A stretch of DNA of 64,000 nt from Certhia americana (taxonomy: Eukaryota > Chordata > Aves > Passeriformes > Certhiidae): contig JAGMWU010000037.1 of the NCBI GenBank assembly GCA_018697195.1, positions 62,001 to 126,000 of the forward strand, read 5' to 3'. Below the pieces are notes generated by a model that did not search any database, was not told the origin of the DNA, and saw nothing but the letters and a program-made list of their open reading frames with translations. The stretch's first letter is position 1; each line of letters opens with the position of its first letter. Made by a program: the position numbers and the translations under genes. Positions 1-63,107 of this stretch are shown here, one piece after another.

Positions 1-1098
1 TTGGGTGATGGTGCATGGAGAGGAATTCTCGTGTTCCACAAAATCAACAGAAATATGCTGATGTTGGAATGGGTGTTTCTTTATGCTTTAGATGAATGCT
101 TTTTGCCTGGAAGCAAGGTAATTGATCTGTAGGTTTTCTGCTGTGGTTTGCAAGCTATCATTTTTATGTTGCCTGTGATATTTTTGATACTGTCTGTGAT
201 GTCTAGAAAAATGGTGCTGTACAGAAATATTTCAAAAGCAATTTGAAGGGCCTCTGACAGTTTTTGAATTTATGATTGAAACAAGGGTGAAGTCCAGGTT
301 TCCAAGGCAGATAGGGAAGACATCACTTACAGGCTTGAGGACACAAGTAATTAAAATCTTAGCGGTATCCTATGAAGACTTTTGGCCTGGTTTATGACCA
401 CATGATGGCTGTACCTGCATGTATTCTCAGGAGAAAGGTGAGAAACTTTGTAAACAAAGTTGTCTGGGTGAACATCAAATAAATGGGTCTGATGATGCCT
501 TTCAGCGTAATTTTCCTTTATCTTGGTCTTTTCTTAAAAGTGAGTACAAGCTTTCATGCTGCATGATGTTGAAATGTGGTCTAATGATGTGTCAGCTGGA
601 CTGGGGCAGTTGGCTGGGAAGGGCTTTATTCTGTCTCGTTGATGCAGGAAGTTTCTGTGTGAGTAATAAATTGAGTGGAGGATATGGGAGCAGGAGTTAT
701 GCTTTTATGAGAGCTTTTCAGTGAATGCATTATAAATTTAGAAAGACACCTCATCTGCGGATATAGAGGAGACTGTAAATATATTCCTGAAGTAGTAAGT
801 TGGGAAATATGATGCAGATAACTTTCTTTGAATTAGTGGTATGATAATACCTTTGAGCCTGAACCTAAAGGAGATAACAGAGTCTTTTAGTGTTCCCTGT
901 AATTGGTAACGCCAGAAAGACAATAAATAGCTTGCTGTGTTTCCCAATATTATGATGGGTTCTCCTTTGCTGATTTAATTGTAATTTGATGGTTGAATTT
1001 TATGGAGTGCAGAGCTCTTTCAGATCAGCCTGTGTTGATGGTTGTGCTTGTTGTAGCTTATAAATCTGCTGATTCTTTCCCTAAAGTAACTGCAGCAC

Positions 1099-1265
1099 CA
1101 TAGAATCATTTAGGTTGGAAAAGACCCTTAAGATCACTGAGTGCAGCTGTTCCCCCAGCACTGTCCATCACCAAGCCATGTCCCCAAGTGCCACATCTGC
1201 GCATCTCTTTCAATACCTCCAGGGGTGGTGACTCAACCACTTCCCAGAGTGCTCAAAGGCTGGAG
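1099..1265 (-). mobile_element. CR1 LINE 3' tail
   Basis: The text from TAGAATCATTTAGGTTGGAA through the CCAAGTGCCACATCTGC and ACCTCCAGGGGTGGTGACTC blocks is the classic bird CR1 3' end read in reverse. It is 5'-truncated, as is normal for CR1. Confidence 0.9.
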
Positions 1266-1749
1266 GAGAAATGTGACGGGTATTGTCCACTACAATAAAC
1301 CCAGTAAGACGCAGAAACACTTGAGCTCTTTTGTGCAATAAAATATCCTTTGTGTATAATCATTGACTCCTGGGCTGGGTATAAAGATCTCAAGGGATAT
1401 TGCAATGGGAATAATGGTAAAAGCCATAGAAAAGAGCAGTTGATACTTCTGACCATAATCAATTCCAAGCTCATACTTGGCTATAGTGCAGTGGGAAAAA
1501 CACAGAAAATAGTGGTCTTACAGCTAATACACAATTTCATTTGTATTGTTTAGCTGGACACTGGTGTATTAAAGTTCTTGAGACAAGAATATTTTTCTCC
1601 ATCGTGGTCCTGCTAGCCCAGTAATACTGCTTTGATTTCTTTATATTGTTGAGTTGAAATTCTGTATTCCCTGGTAGAGATCAACATTTGTATGTGTATA
1701 AACTGGCATAGTTCCGTTGAAGTTGAGTTCTCTTTGTGGGATTAATCAC

Positions 1750-2511
1750 TGTCTTGGTTTGAAAAGACAGTTATCTGTAAGGAAGGCAGGAGCCTCCCTT
1801 GAAATGGAAAATGTAAACCCCCTCTCTCTGAATTATTGCAATTTTGAAATTAAGGGTCTCTCAGGCTAAGGTATGGAATAGGAATAATAGTTCTTTATTA
1901 GGAAAATTAGGTAAGATAAAAGATAAGATAAAAAATTATAAGATAAGATAAAAATGCAGTAGTACAAAGAAAAATAAACCACTGACAGAGTCAGAATACA
2001 ACCTGACACCCTGTTGGTTGGGATGTTGGTGGCAGTGCCAGTAAGTGGTGACTGCAGTCCTCCTGGAGTGACAGATGTGGCTTTGTTGAAGCAATGATCT
2101 GCAGAAAGGTGTAGTTTTCCTCTGAAGATCCAGTGGTGGTGTAGATGGACTTGGTCTTTCTCTGAGAATCCAGTGGAAAGGCTGACTGCAGTGTTCCAAA
2201 TCTCAGATTGTATCCAGGTAGGAAATGCTTGGCTCCTCCCCCTGGATGGAGCATCTCCCAATGGGATGATGTAAGTTTATCAGTCATGCAGTGAGACTCA
2301 GTGGTCCCTTAGCAGGAGATATCACCCTGGAGGGAGGATGGTTGTGGAAGAGATAAAGAAAACTGCCCCAGCAGGTTTTTAACATCTGGTCCATTAACAG
2401 AGGATATCCCCCTTCCTGGAGTTATGAGGGATGTGTCATGGAGGAGATAAAGAACACTGCTTCACCTGGCTTCAGCAGATGGTGATAGAATCTTGCATTG
2501 CAACTAAGACA
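1750..2511 (-). mobile_element. Solo LTR of an endogenous retrovirus with 5-bp target duplication
   Basis: The element begins TGTCTTGG and ends CTAAGACA, giving the inverted TGTCTT/AAGACA termini of an LTR. It is flanked on both sides by ATCAC (1745-1749 and 2512-2516), a perfect 5-bp target-site duplication. AATAAAGAAC on the minus strand (near 1890-1900) suits an LTR polyadenylation signal, so minus orientation is likely. No internal retroviral genes are attached. A 5-bp duplication favours an ERVL-like class over ERV1 (4 bp) or ERVK (6 bp). Minus-strand frames inside it are not genes. Confidence 0.88.
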
Positions 2512-5238
2512 ATCACTAATCTTCCTCAGGAGATGAGAACAAAGAATACATGTCATTCAGAGGCAAAATGGGGTGAACGATGTATTTGGATATGCCTAGA
2601 ATTTCAATGGCCCTGAAGGGAGTGGCAGCATTCATTTTGTCAGTCACAGCCTCTCAAGTGAATCAGAACTGAGCATACTGTTGAGAGTTTGGTTACTTTC
2701 ATCCCAATTATGCAGTTACAACTTGCACGTTTTTAGTGCTTAACATTCTGTTGGCTGGCACTGCAGATCGATCCCGTTCTGTTGTAGATTCTTCAAATTG
2801 TGTCCATTAGTTCAGCCAGTGTTCTCTTCCTCACGCTGTTGTGTACTTTGCTGATGTGCTTTGACATCCTGCTCCCAAGGAGGTTTTTAAAGACAACTTT
2901 TAGAAGGTTTTACAAGTGTGTTCTGCAAAAGGAATGTAGGAAATAACTACAGTTCCTGTAGCAAATACAGCAACAGTTCCTGTACTGATAGTGAAATAAG
3001 CATGTCAGTATTAACAAATTCTGCCATGTTTTCCAGTGCTAATATCATCCCATGCAATGGTAACACACGGTGATTTTTAGTTTTTTTTCTTTTAGGAACA
3101 AGTAGTTTTAACTATTTCCAGATTTTTTTTCTTCATTTTTGGAATTTCTTGGCTGAAATACTGGAAGGCAATCTCACAGCAAGCTTCAAACCTCACTCAT
3201 TCACCTGTATGTTGCAGGATTTTTCTCCAGCTCCCAGTTTGCAGTTACACTGTGGTATTCCTTGGATTTTCTAGCATGTTGTTGCTCTGAAACACCAAAA
3301 CCTGTGTGTATTTGGTTGCCCATTGATCTGGTGTACATCTGAATCAGCACATTCTGCTTTGTGGTTCTGATGTACCTGTGCCTTGATTCTAGAGAGAGAC
3401 AGCTCATTTCCCAGTTGTATTTGGAATCTGGATCACCAGCCATGTGAATTTTAAGGTGCTGAAAGATTCCCAATTGGTACAGCAAAGGCTGAGTATCTCC
3501 CTGTATTTGACCTCTAGAATATTGAGTGGAGGTGCTTATTTAAGTTGGTCAGATTTGTGTTTCATAAGCTGATTTGTTAGAGTTTGCATATTAACACATA
3601 TCCAGAGACAGTTTGCTTGCATATGGAGAGGAAGAGGCCATGTATTGGAGTGCTCTTGCAGCAAAGAACTGAGCTTGCATATTGGAGGAACTGCTGTTAG
3701 GATCATAGAAAACTGTTGCCATGCGACAAACTATACATAACATCTGAAAAATAGGATAGATGGATTGTGTTTGAGTTATTTTTTCCTTTCATTCTTGCAG
3801 CTTCTTCTATTGACTATGACTGTCTATAAGTGAGAAAGAAACAAAATAACAGGGATATATACAAAAATATTTCTCAATTTCTTCCTTTTTTTTTTTAATG
3901 TCCTTCTTCTATCAGAATGCAGAGAGTTCTTTTAGGCAGGGAATCACCATGTATTTCATATTTGTCTTCTTTTGTTTCATTTCCCTTTGCTTGTACAGAG
4001 AAATCTAAAATTTAAAATGTAATGGTAATCATAAATGGTACGTAAAAAATGCACCACAGTATTCTTTCCTAGCAAAGAAATCATGTCCTTTGTCTCTAAA
4101 ATACACTGCCTATATTTTTATGTCCTTTTCTGATTCCTTTCTCCTTAAAGAACCTGTATGGTTTCCATGACTACAACAGTTAAGCAGGCAAAATGTATTC
4201 CACACAAAATTCTGTGTCTGCAGGGAAGTAGCTGATGATTGTGAAACTTAAGCTCTTTCTGTGTTGGTTGGTTAGAAACTCCATTTAATTTACATGTTTT
4301 GCTATCAGACAGTGATGTTTTCAAATCCTCTTTGCAGATGTCAGGTACTTATCTGTTCCTACACTGTCAAAAGCTTCCTTTTGGTCACTGACAGATCTCC
4401 CTTTTCTCACATTTATGCTGGGTCACTACTGTGATGCAAATTACGGGACAGATTTTTTTCAAGACTCTCTTTGCTTCTCCTGGAAAATCAGGTTTGGCAT
4501 TAACTACTGTCAGTGCATTGTAGCTGCTCCTTAACAGACTTTAGACTTATCCTTCCATGTCATTCACCTGAAATCCTGTCCTCACTGAAATGAACACTAT
4601 TGCATCATCATCACTGATCACTGTGTGTTTCACATGGGACCAATTGCACAAAACAATTCTGTTCCCTCTTAGGACCCAAGGGTTTCTCCTATGATAGGAG
4701 AATGGCTGTGGCCACATGGAATCAGGGAGGTAGGGCAGTAGGGCAGAGCACCTAAATAAAAGGGCAGGCATCAAAACAAAGAAGCAGAAGGAACCAGAAA
4801 TAGAAAAACTAGAGCCAGTCTGGAAGGAAATGCAGCTCAGATAATTCAGTTCTCTTTCTCAGCATCTATTGTTGGTATTTATTCTCTGATGTTAATGTCG
4901 TCTACAGATTTTCACAGTGCTTTACAGAAAGCAACATATTGTGCTTTGTTCCAAGACCTGTCCTTAGACAGTCATAAGAGCCAGTGACAGCCCTAAAAAC
5001 TTTAACAGAAATTGTGCAAGATGGAAAGGCAATATGAAACTAGATATTCTGTGTGAAGCCTGGATGAAGTTTGTGAACAATGCAAGGCATGTCTGGCGAG
5101 ACATAAATGGGAAAACTCACCAGAATGGGCAAGAGTCTGCAATAGAGACTGAATAGAAAAAGGGAAGCATAAATTAGGAAGGGTCAAATACGGGAGTCCC
5201 TTTGCAAATAAAAAATAGGACATTGAGGGATTCATTTG

Positions 5239-5263
5239 GTTTCTTGTTTGTTTGTTTGTTTGT
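5239..5263. repeat. GTTT simple repeat
   Basis: Tandem TTTG units followed by a G/T-rich stretch. Confidence 0.8.
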
Positions 5264-5421
5264 GGGTGTTATTTTTTATGGATTTTTTTGGGGGGTGGTT
5301 GGTTGGCTTTTTATCTTTTCTTATTTTCTGGCCTCAAGTACAGTGTTTTAAAATTCTGTCTACATATCTATGTCTTGAAATTTCTGGTGTAACCTGGCAA
5401 CTCAAAAACCTAATTGTGGAG

Positions 5422-5743
5422 TGAGGGTCGATAGTGATGCAGGTCACTTTACACCTGCAGGGTCTCCAGGCAGGTGCAAAGGAGAGCCACTTTATTGCAA
5501 AAACCAGGTATTTTTTAGCAGTTACATAGATATATCAGTTACATAGATATAAAGCATAACAAACATAATTCAACCAACCACCATACTCCACAACGTGAGC
5601 GCATGATGGTTGCAAACTTGTTTTCCTGCCTCTAATTCAGCGGAATCTCTTTCCCATACTCCTCTTCTACTCAGCTGAAGTAGGAGGCCTGAGCCAGGAT
5701 TTTGCAAGGCCTTCCCTTGGTAAAATTTTACCTATATGTAACA
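5422..5743 (-). mobile_element. Probable solo LTR
   Basis: The block runs from TGAGGGTCGATAG to TATGTAACA. It holds a minus-strand GCAATAAAG motif (around 5490) and a moderately CpG-containing, non-intronic texture. It resembles a bird retroviral LTR read in reverse. No clean target duplication was found, so the ends are approximate. Confidence 0.6.
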
Positions 5744-7599
5744 CTTCTTTTCATTTTGTTCTGTTTTGTTCCGTTGTTTCCAAAGAAAAGGAACTGTTAT
5801 GCAGCAGGTAGAATATGCTGGGTTTTGTCTGCTTAAAATAGCCTTGTAGAGATTGCAGGGTTAGTTTGTGGAAACTAGAATTTGAGTAGCCTTCTAGGGT
5901 TAAGCTTCTTACTTTTATTCTCTCATAATTAGCACATTTTAAGTGAAGGTTTGGTAGCAGTACACTTATTCCGTACATGAATTTTTTGTTTTTAATCATT
6001 TGAGAAATGCAGAAAGAAACATGAAATATCATTTCTTTTTTACCCAAGTGACAGCTTTTGTTGTTTGTCAGGCAAACCAAGCAAGTCTTTAAAATTATGG
6101 TTGTGAGGGGGTAATAGTAAGATAGTAGTTGGTATCTGTTCCAGTTTGTAGGGTGAAAAAATTTAGGTTTATCACATGACTGACAGTTTGGTAGGTACTC
6201 AGCTTCTGCCAGGTACACAGACTCTGCCTCAGTGCCACTATTTCCCATGTTTTATAAATGCTGTTAGACAAGGAAACTGGACTTCTTCTGGCTGTGCTGC
6301 TTAACAAACTTGAAAGCTGTCCAAAGTTTACATTCCCTGCTGAGTTCAGAGCAGTAAATGTCAGATCTCTTGCCAAACTCAGTGTCTTATACCCATTCTC
6401 CACATGTGGGGCAAACATCTACTTAATATGGTTTACCTGCAAATCCCACTGAAGCTTCTTTTGCCCATGCATTTCCTGCTATTGAATATTTATAGGCACC
6501 CCCAGCTCTGGTCCATTTTTCAGATTTTTCACTTTGCTCTGGCTTTGCTAAATCCTCGAGCGTACCAAGAGTGAGTAGTGTAGGATACTCTGGAAACCAT
6601 GAGGTTGACACCTCTTACATGCTTCATGTGTAAAAGAAAGCATATTGGTCTAGAGCCTTTTTAAAGCAGAATGGAAAAGAAACTTGGCTCCTTTTGCTGC
6701 CCAGGTTGAATTTCCTAGGCTGGCAGCTAACAAAAGCTACTGGCAGCTAGCAGACCATGTAGTGAGTTAGTGACAAGAGACATCCAGGACCAGAAAATAC
6801 TGATTTTACATGTCTGTTCAGAAAAGTATTAAACAGGCAAGTGGCTTTCAGAGCCAAGTACAAAGAATGAGCAGAGCACATGCAGATGAGAAGTATGTAA
6901 ACATGCTCCATACTCAGCATCTTCATGAATATTTTAATCTCCTGGCAAACTGAACCAGAGCCCATTGAGTGGTGTGCCAGGCAATGTGTGAACTTTATAG
7001 CTGTTTCCACATTGCCTTTCCCACTGTATCCCTGTATCCCCACTGTCTGTGAGAGAAAATTACTATGGGAAGAGTTTTATCTTGCATCAATATGCACCAC
7101 TGATAACTGGTGGTTCTTGTTAGGGCATCACCAGCTCATGTAATTAGAAAAATAACTTTTATTGTAAATATGTTTATTAAATTAAGTGTTCCATTTTTTT
7201 TTTTTTTATCCCTGCAGCTTTTTTACATTGTCTTATATGTGATGGCTCAAACACCTTTCTTCACACCCTCCCACCTGAAATTTTGGTAGATAAGAGCTTT
7301 TTCAGCATGATTGAATTGTGAAATAGATTTCACAGAGAACTTTTCAGATTTAGCTGTCCTTAGAATTATGAATGAATTCTGCTTCCAAATTTATCTTTGC
7401 TGTAAAGGGCTGCTTGGCTTTTACATTTTAGGCAATGACTGTAGTAGTTGAAAAAGAATGAGCAATATGGATGCAAAATTGGACTGTTATGGATATGACA
7501 ATGACACTGTTTATTCCTTTATGTATGGCAGTAAAGGGACTGGATGAATTGTGGGCTTGGACTTTGTGTTTGCATGTGAGCATGTAAGCTATTGAGCCA

Positions 7600-8600
7600 G
7601 GTCATAGACACCCCTACCAGAGAGAAGATGACTGAGGTACTCAACTTTTTCCCTCAGTCTTCAGTGACAACATCTCTTCTCACACCTCTCTAGTGGAGGG
7701 GCAGCTGGATGGGGATTGGGGGAGCGAAGTCCCTCCCACTGTAAATAAAGATCAGATTTATGACCACTGAGGAACCTGAATGTACATGTGTCTATGGGAC
7801 CAAAGAGAGCCAGAACGCTGAGGGAATTGGCTGATGCAGTTTCCAAGCCACTCTCTATGATATTTGAAAATCCGTGGCAGACAGGTGAAGTCCCAGGTGA
7901 CTGGAAAAAAGGGAAACTTTGTACATGTCTTTAAAAATGATAGAAAGGAGGACCCTGGGAACTACTGACCTGTCAGCCTCACCTCTGTGCCTGGGAAGGT
8001 CATGGAACAGGTCCTCCTAGAAGCTGTGCTAAGGCACATGTAGAGAATGGAGGTGATTCAGGACACCCAGCATGGCTTCAGCAAGGGGAAGTCCTGCCTG
8101 ACCAGCCCTGTGGCCTTCTGTGATGGAGTGACTCCATCAGTGGACAAGGGAAGAGTTTCACATGTCATTTATCTGGTCTTCTGTAAAACCTTTTTGCATC
8201 CGGAGGGTCATGGTCAGCAGGTCAGAGTCCTGATGGACACCAGTGACACGTGGTACCCCTCAGAGGTCCTTATTAGGATCAGGGTTGTTTAATATCTTCA
8301 TTAATAACAGACAAAGAGATCAAGTGCAGCTCAGCAAATTTGCAGGTTTATGACCTTTTGATCTTTAACAAGACGGAGTACAAAATGCTGCACCTGAGTT
8401 TGGGCAACCCCGGGACCAGCACAGGCTGGGGGATGAACAGATCCACAGCAGCCCTGCCCAGAAGGACTTGGAGGTACTGGTGGATGAGAGGCTGGACATG
8501 ACCCAGGCAAGTGTCAGAAAGCCAAACACATCCTGGGCTGCATCCAAAGCACTGTGGGCAGCAGGGCTAGGGAAGGGATGAGTGAGACCAGCTGTCTTTC
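7600..8600 (+). pseudogene. Degenerate CR1 LINE ORF2 (reverse transcriptase) fragment
   Basis: Translated pieces recall the CR1 reverse transcriptase: NYRPVSLTS-like wording near 7960, then [10 protein letters not shown] and [13 protein letters not shown] at 8047-8200, then a later block near 8380-8560 resembling the AEKDLGVLVDEKLD region. In-frame stops, frameshifts and missing segments break the frame throughout, so it is an old, dead copy. It lies in sense to MAPK10. Confidence 0.85.
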
Positions 8601-11600
8601 CTGATAAAAAGCTGAAATGTAGAAATGAAGCCACACATTTTGAACTGTTTTCTTAAAATTCTCCAGTTTTAGTGGCACGTCTTTGAAGTTTTAGCACTAC
8701 AGAATTCACTATTAATCTTGACAGCAGTGCTGAATTTTCATTCAAGGACTGGGATGATAATACCAAACAATTCAGGAACTTCAGTCTTCTCTCCTGTTAC
8801 TTCATGCCAACACAGGATAATAAATCACATGTTTCTGTGCAGTGCAAGAAGCAATGTTTTGACCCCTCTGCAGTGATGAAGAACCTTATGGAAAACCTTG
8901 GCAATTGATTTATTTATTCTGTGAAACTGGAATCTGGTGATAGTAAAGTAAAACTTGACTTGTGTTGCAGCTGGGGTGGCAGCTTGGTTATATTTTCTAA
9001 TCTAGTTGTTTTCACTGGCTTGCAAGAAGCTGTGAGCTGATGGAAACACACAAAAAATCCAAGCTGGAACCATAGCTGTCAACAAGAAAAGTGCAGCAGT
9101 CATCCATTATGAAGCTGTATTGGTCTTCTTTAGCATCAGCTCTGAGTATTGTCTCAATTTCTTTGCATTTTCAGAGGGAATAGAACCTGGATCAGAGAGT
9201 ATAGTAGCCATTCTTGACAACAGGTCTGCAACTCTTTGGTATGGTCATAATGGCTTTTTTTTGGACTTCCAGCACAAAGGGTTGCTTCCAAACCTAGTAA
9301 GGACATTAAAGGCTTTTTGTTATAGTGGCCTTTGACTTGTACTGCTTGGGGAAAACTTTCTGCACACTGGTGCATGTATGGAATCCTTTTCATTTTCCAC
9401 TGGTTTAGCGGAAAGCATTCACTCTATTTAAATGTACTTTATGGGGAGAAGTTTTCATTGTAGCAACTTTTTTCTGTTTAAAAGTAATTATTGAAGAGAA
9501 GAATACGCACTGTTTGTATGAATGTCTGCCTTTAGAAACTTGGAAGTTATGTGTCAAGAAGAGAAAAAAAAAGAGTTAAGGATCGGAAAATCTAATTTCA
9601 TTCTAAAATTTGGACTGATACATGAGGGCAATGTAAGGAGCAAACAAACCAAACCCACCAAAAAAAGCCTACCAGAGAACACTTAGAAAAGTTTGCTTAA
9701 AGCAAAATAACATTTTCTCCCCTTTTTGTTGGAGTACTTGGCTGAAGTACTGCTCCATATGGTGTTCTGCTCCATATATTGGTGGTGATTGGTGGTTGAG
9801 GATAAGCCATCATTAACATTCTTGTTAAAAGTGATTTTCAAGCTATCCTTTATTAGCCTAAGAACCCATCTCCAGGAGTTGACTGTAAAAAATTTTCTGT
9901 GGGTTTAACAGTCTAATCTGGGGTAGACTATAATGGAATTTATAAGTGTTAAGTTTCCCTGTTGATTAAAAGATAGGAGGAATATTTTAAAGTATTTATT
10001 TGGTAAATGTCTATTGAAATATTAAAACTAGAATCCTTTCCATTTCTTTTCAACATAGGTATAAAAATGAATGCCTGATCCTCCAAATGCATGACAACAG
10101 ATCATTGCTCGTCGATCATTACAGTCTCAGCTCACACAGAATATTATAAATGATGACCTGGGTTTGTGTAAATCTGACTAGGAGGAGTTTCTTTTTTTTT
10201 TTTTTCCTGCCAAAGTCAGCAAAAAGCCTTGTTAAATAGCTGCAATTACACATATCTGTTGGTAGTCATGAATTTATATTCACTATTTTTTTTTATCTCT
10301 GCTAAATAGGTTTGTTTCAAATTATTTACAGTTTTAAAAGGCATTTTTAACACTAACATTTACCATGTCAAACCAACTGTAAAGAGGATTTATAGGAAAG
10401 AGTTTATTTACTGCCTTTTCTGTCTGTACAGCCACCAGAGACATGGTAGTAAACTTTGAGGATTTTTCTGAGCTCATGTTGCAGTATAACTATCATTTTA
10501 TTACAAGACCAGGGGTAATTTAGAGTCTTTGCTAAAAAAATCCGGAAGCCGTATAAATTAAAAGCTAAATTCACAGCTGAGCAAGAGGTGTTATGATAGA
10601 GTTTCCATAGAAGCTCTTTTAGATGCAAGTCCAGTCTCTTATTTGAGATTTAGAGTGACTTTCTTACTCAGCCATTTCATCACAGTTCACAGACACTCAT
10701 TACTCTCTCTCTCTTATTCCTGATCCCTGGAGCCACATGTTTATACCGCCTCTCTTCTGCCATTATGATTGAAGTTTGTCTTAAGAAGGCTTATCATCAA
10801 TACTAACCTTGGTGTTCCAAGGTGATTTTGTGTAGCAAGCAGCAGAGAGAGGACCTACATCTGGTTTCTGTAATTTCATTGTAGTGAAGTGCAGAGTTGG
10901 CTGGCTGTAAACAAAACCTTCTTTCTGGTGAACACAGAAAAAAAACATCAGGGCTATGGATTTACCCAGTGCAGTGAATTTACGTATTGATTTCTTCAAG
11001 TAGTTGGACACCTACCATTTGATAGAAGACCATGATAGAATTACAGTCAAGATCCTTGTGTCTCAAAGTAAATATCCCTCTACAAAGGATTACTTCAGTT
11101 CTTCTGTGGTGTTCAAAGAACTAGGAATTGATCATGAAAGCTAAGTGTTTAAGAAGCCTTTGGTTTTCTGATTTTAGATTGATGTTTTGTCAATTTTAGG
11201 TTGTTGCTTTGACAGAGAGAGAAAATTCAGAAAAGCAAACAGAGATCAGAAGCTGAGGAACATGTTTGCCCAGACAAATTTTTACTGTTTTCTAACTCCT
11301 AGTCAGTAATTTTATGATGTATCTAATGAGACTAAAATATGAAAAAATATAATTAAAATGATTCACAATACTCTTACACAGTTCAGATGAGTCTTATGTA
11401 GACTTTTCATCCTGAAAAAAGTTGAGTGATCAAGTAATATGGATTAGCTGAGAGATTTTTCTGCTGAAGTATATCTGCAGTATATGTCCATGAACAATAG
11501 GGACAAGATATTTAACTGTTGAAAGATCTTGGGTTTTTAAATCCTTGGACTTTGCATTTTATTTGTTAAATTCTTTCTTAATGGCTATAAGGGGTATTTC

Positions 11601-11959
11601 AGTTGTGGCCTTTATGATGCTCTGTTGTGGGTGAACTACATCAGAATGAGAGACATGATTCTGACAGCTGCTGCAGGAGGTTTGCTTTCTGCTACATACT
11701 GTTAGGCTGTAAATCTCATGGCATGTTCCTCCTAACACAAGGTTTAGTTGAGTGAGATTCTGTGGCTAGAGAGAAATCAAGTCAGGCTGGATCTTTGATA
11801 GCCTTGTCACCTTGCATGTATGGTTTAACTGGTGTGTGCAGTATCTTTCCTTATGTGTGTGACTAGCAGGGCATTAGCTGGGTCATGAAAATTGCATGCC
11901 TTATTCATGAATAGTAGAATAAAGAATTGTTGCCAATTGACAGGAGAGATAATGTTGGA

Positions 11960-12300
11960 GCACACCTGGTCTAACCCACCTGTTCAAAGCAGACCCATCT
12001 AGGACAGATTGCTCAGGAGCAGTGGAAGAGTCTGGCTCCATCTTCTTTACTCCTCCCAGCAGATACTTTAGAAAATTCATAAGATCCACCCTAAGCCTTC
12101 TCCAGGCTAAACAACTCCAGTTCACTCAGATTCTCCCTATATGACAGATGTTCCAGTCCCTAATAATCTTCATGGCTCATCAGTGGACTTGCTCCAATCT
12201 TTATCTTTCTCATACTGGGAAGCCTGGAGCACAACACAGAATTCCAGATGTTGCCATGGAGAGATCACTTCCCTAGACCCACTCTCAAGAGACTTCCTAA
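11960..12300 (-). mobile_element. CR1 LINE 3' region fragment
   Basis: Blocks such as TGGCTCCATCTTCTTTACTCCTCCC, AGCCTTCTCCAGGCTAAACA and GATGTTCCAGTCCCTAATAA follow the reverse of the CR1 3' region in order, with an internal deletion and heavy divergence. Confidence 0.8.
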
Positions 12301-13543
12301 ATGAGTCGTAAAAGCAATCTTTGCAAAACTCCTCATCACCTGTAGCAAACAATTGTTCTTATTTGTAGGATGCATTTGGTGTGTTATTTGTGCATGCATA
12401 GAGCAAATTCAATATTTCTGATTTTTCTCTTCTTGGTGGTATCCCAGACAAACATTGCCAACGTTTTCTTACCTGTTTTGAACAGCTGTACATTTTTGTT
12501 GGCTTTGTGACTGAGCTTCTAATGCTTGCATGCTTTCTGCTCAACTTGGTTAATTAGCCTCTGTCACTGAATTTCTGCAGTAAGGAAGAGTTAATGAGAA
12601 AAAAATTTGCAGGATTCTGGATATTTACTTTGTGCTTAAGAAAGCGATTTTTAGAACAATGGGTGGTTTGATTAGTTTATCTCCTGGGAAATACACTGTT
12701 GCTTTTCATGGACTAGCAGAAAACTTGTGTCATGTCTTTCCTCTGTCTTGGTAAAAGGAAAAATCAGGAAGAGGGTCTGAGCATGCTGTTGATTTGTGAA
12801 TGCTTCCAGGACTTAGTGTGCTTTTGTGGTATTTAGAAGTCAGAATTTATGTAGTCAGATTTGAACACCAGAATACGTGTTTCAAATACACAGGAGGTAA
12901 CACTTATAAAAAAAGCTGAAGGCTGTAAAAAATGTTTAAAAATTTTAGGAGCATGTTAGGGCCCCTGTTTTAAAAGTTCACTTTGCAAACAATGTATTTC
13001 TTAATTTTCAAAAGTTGTAACTGTAGAAAATTTTTTTTGTTATCAGGAATTGGTAAAAAAAAACTTGTGAAATGTTTCGGTTTCTAGGTATGTTATTGGA
13101 ATTTGATGATGTGGTCTCAAAGAATGACTAAATAACTTTATTCCATTAGAAATATCATAAGGGAAACCCAAACTTCATTTTGGATATGGGGGCACTTGGT
13201 CATTGAGCCACATTGCTAAAGTGTTCTTAACTGTGACAGGCAGAGCAAAAGCCTTTTCTGCTGAATCCATGCACAGAGAGGTGCTTTATGAAACGAATTC
13301 TTTCTCATCCAGTTTTTATTGTATTTTTAGTTGAAGTTACTTCATTTTTTTCCACTACCCCTTGAAAATAAGTGTTAATTTCCAATAGATCTGGAGTTCA
13401 GAAGTAGTGGTGTATGCTGTCTTCTGCAGATGTTGTGCTACATGATCTTCTTTGATCTCTTAACTTTTTTTTTTTACTAGAAACTCTCTCTCCTTTTGTG
13501 CCAGTATTTTTCTCCATGGAAAAAAAGGAAATGGTAGACCTGA

Positions 13544-62958
<49,415 letters not shown>

Positions 62959-63051
62959 CTAGCCGCCTGCCTGCGAAACCCAGCGTTCTTCAGAGGATGA
63001 TGGAACCTAGGAGGAAAAAATGATGGGAGCTAAGAGATGAAAAGAAAGAGA

Positions 63052-63057
63052 AATAAA
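63052..63057 (+). terminator. MAPK10: Candidate poly(A) signal
   Basis: A canonical AATAAA hexamer lies about 95 nt after the stop codon. An A/C-rich tract follows rather than an obvious GU-rich downstream element, so it may be a weak or unused site. Confidence 0.4.
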
Positions 63058-63075
63058 ATACAAAGATTTAAGTGA

Positions 63076-63107
63076 AACAAACAAAGAAACAAACAAACAA
63101 AAAAATC
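63076..63107. repeat. AAAC-rich simple repeat
   Basis: Imperfect copies of AAAC/AAAG in the early 3' UTR, just after the AATAAA. Confidence 0.7.

Noticed and set aside
1866..2287. Three overlapping minus-strand frames
   Set aside because: They lie wholly within the solo LTR, are in different frames and do not resemble retroviral proteins.
5751..6248. 165-codon minus-strand frame
   Set aside because: Translation shows no domain or coding bias and lies beside an LTR; treated as chance.
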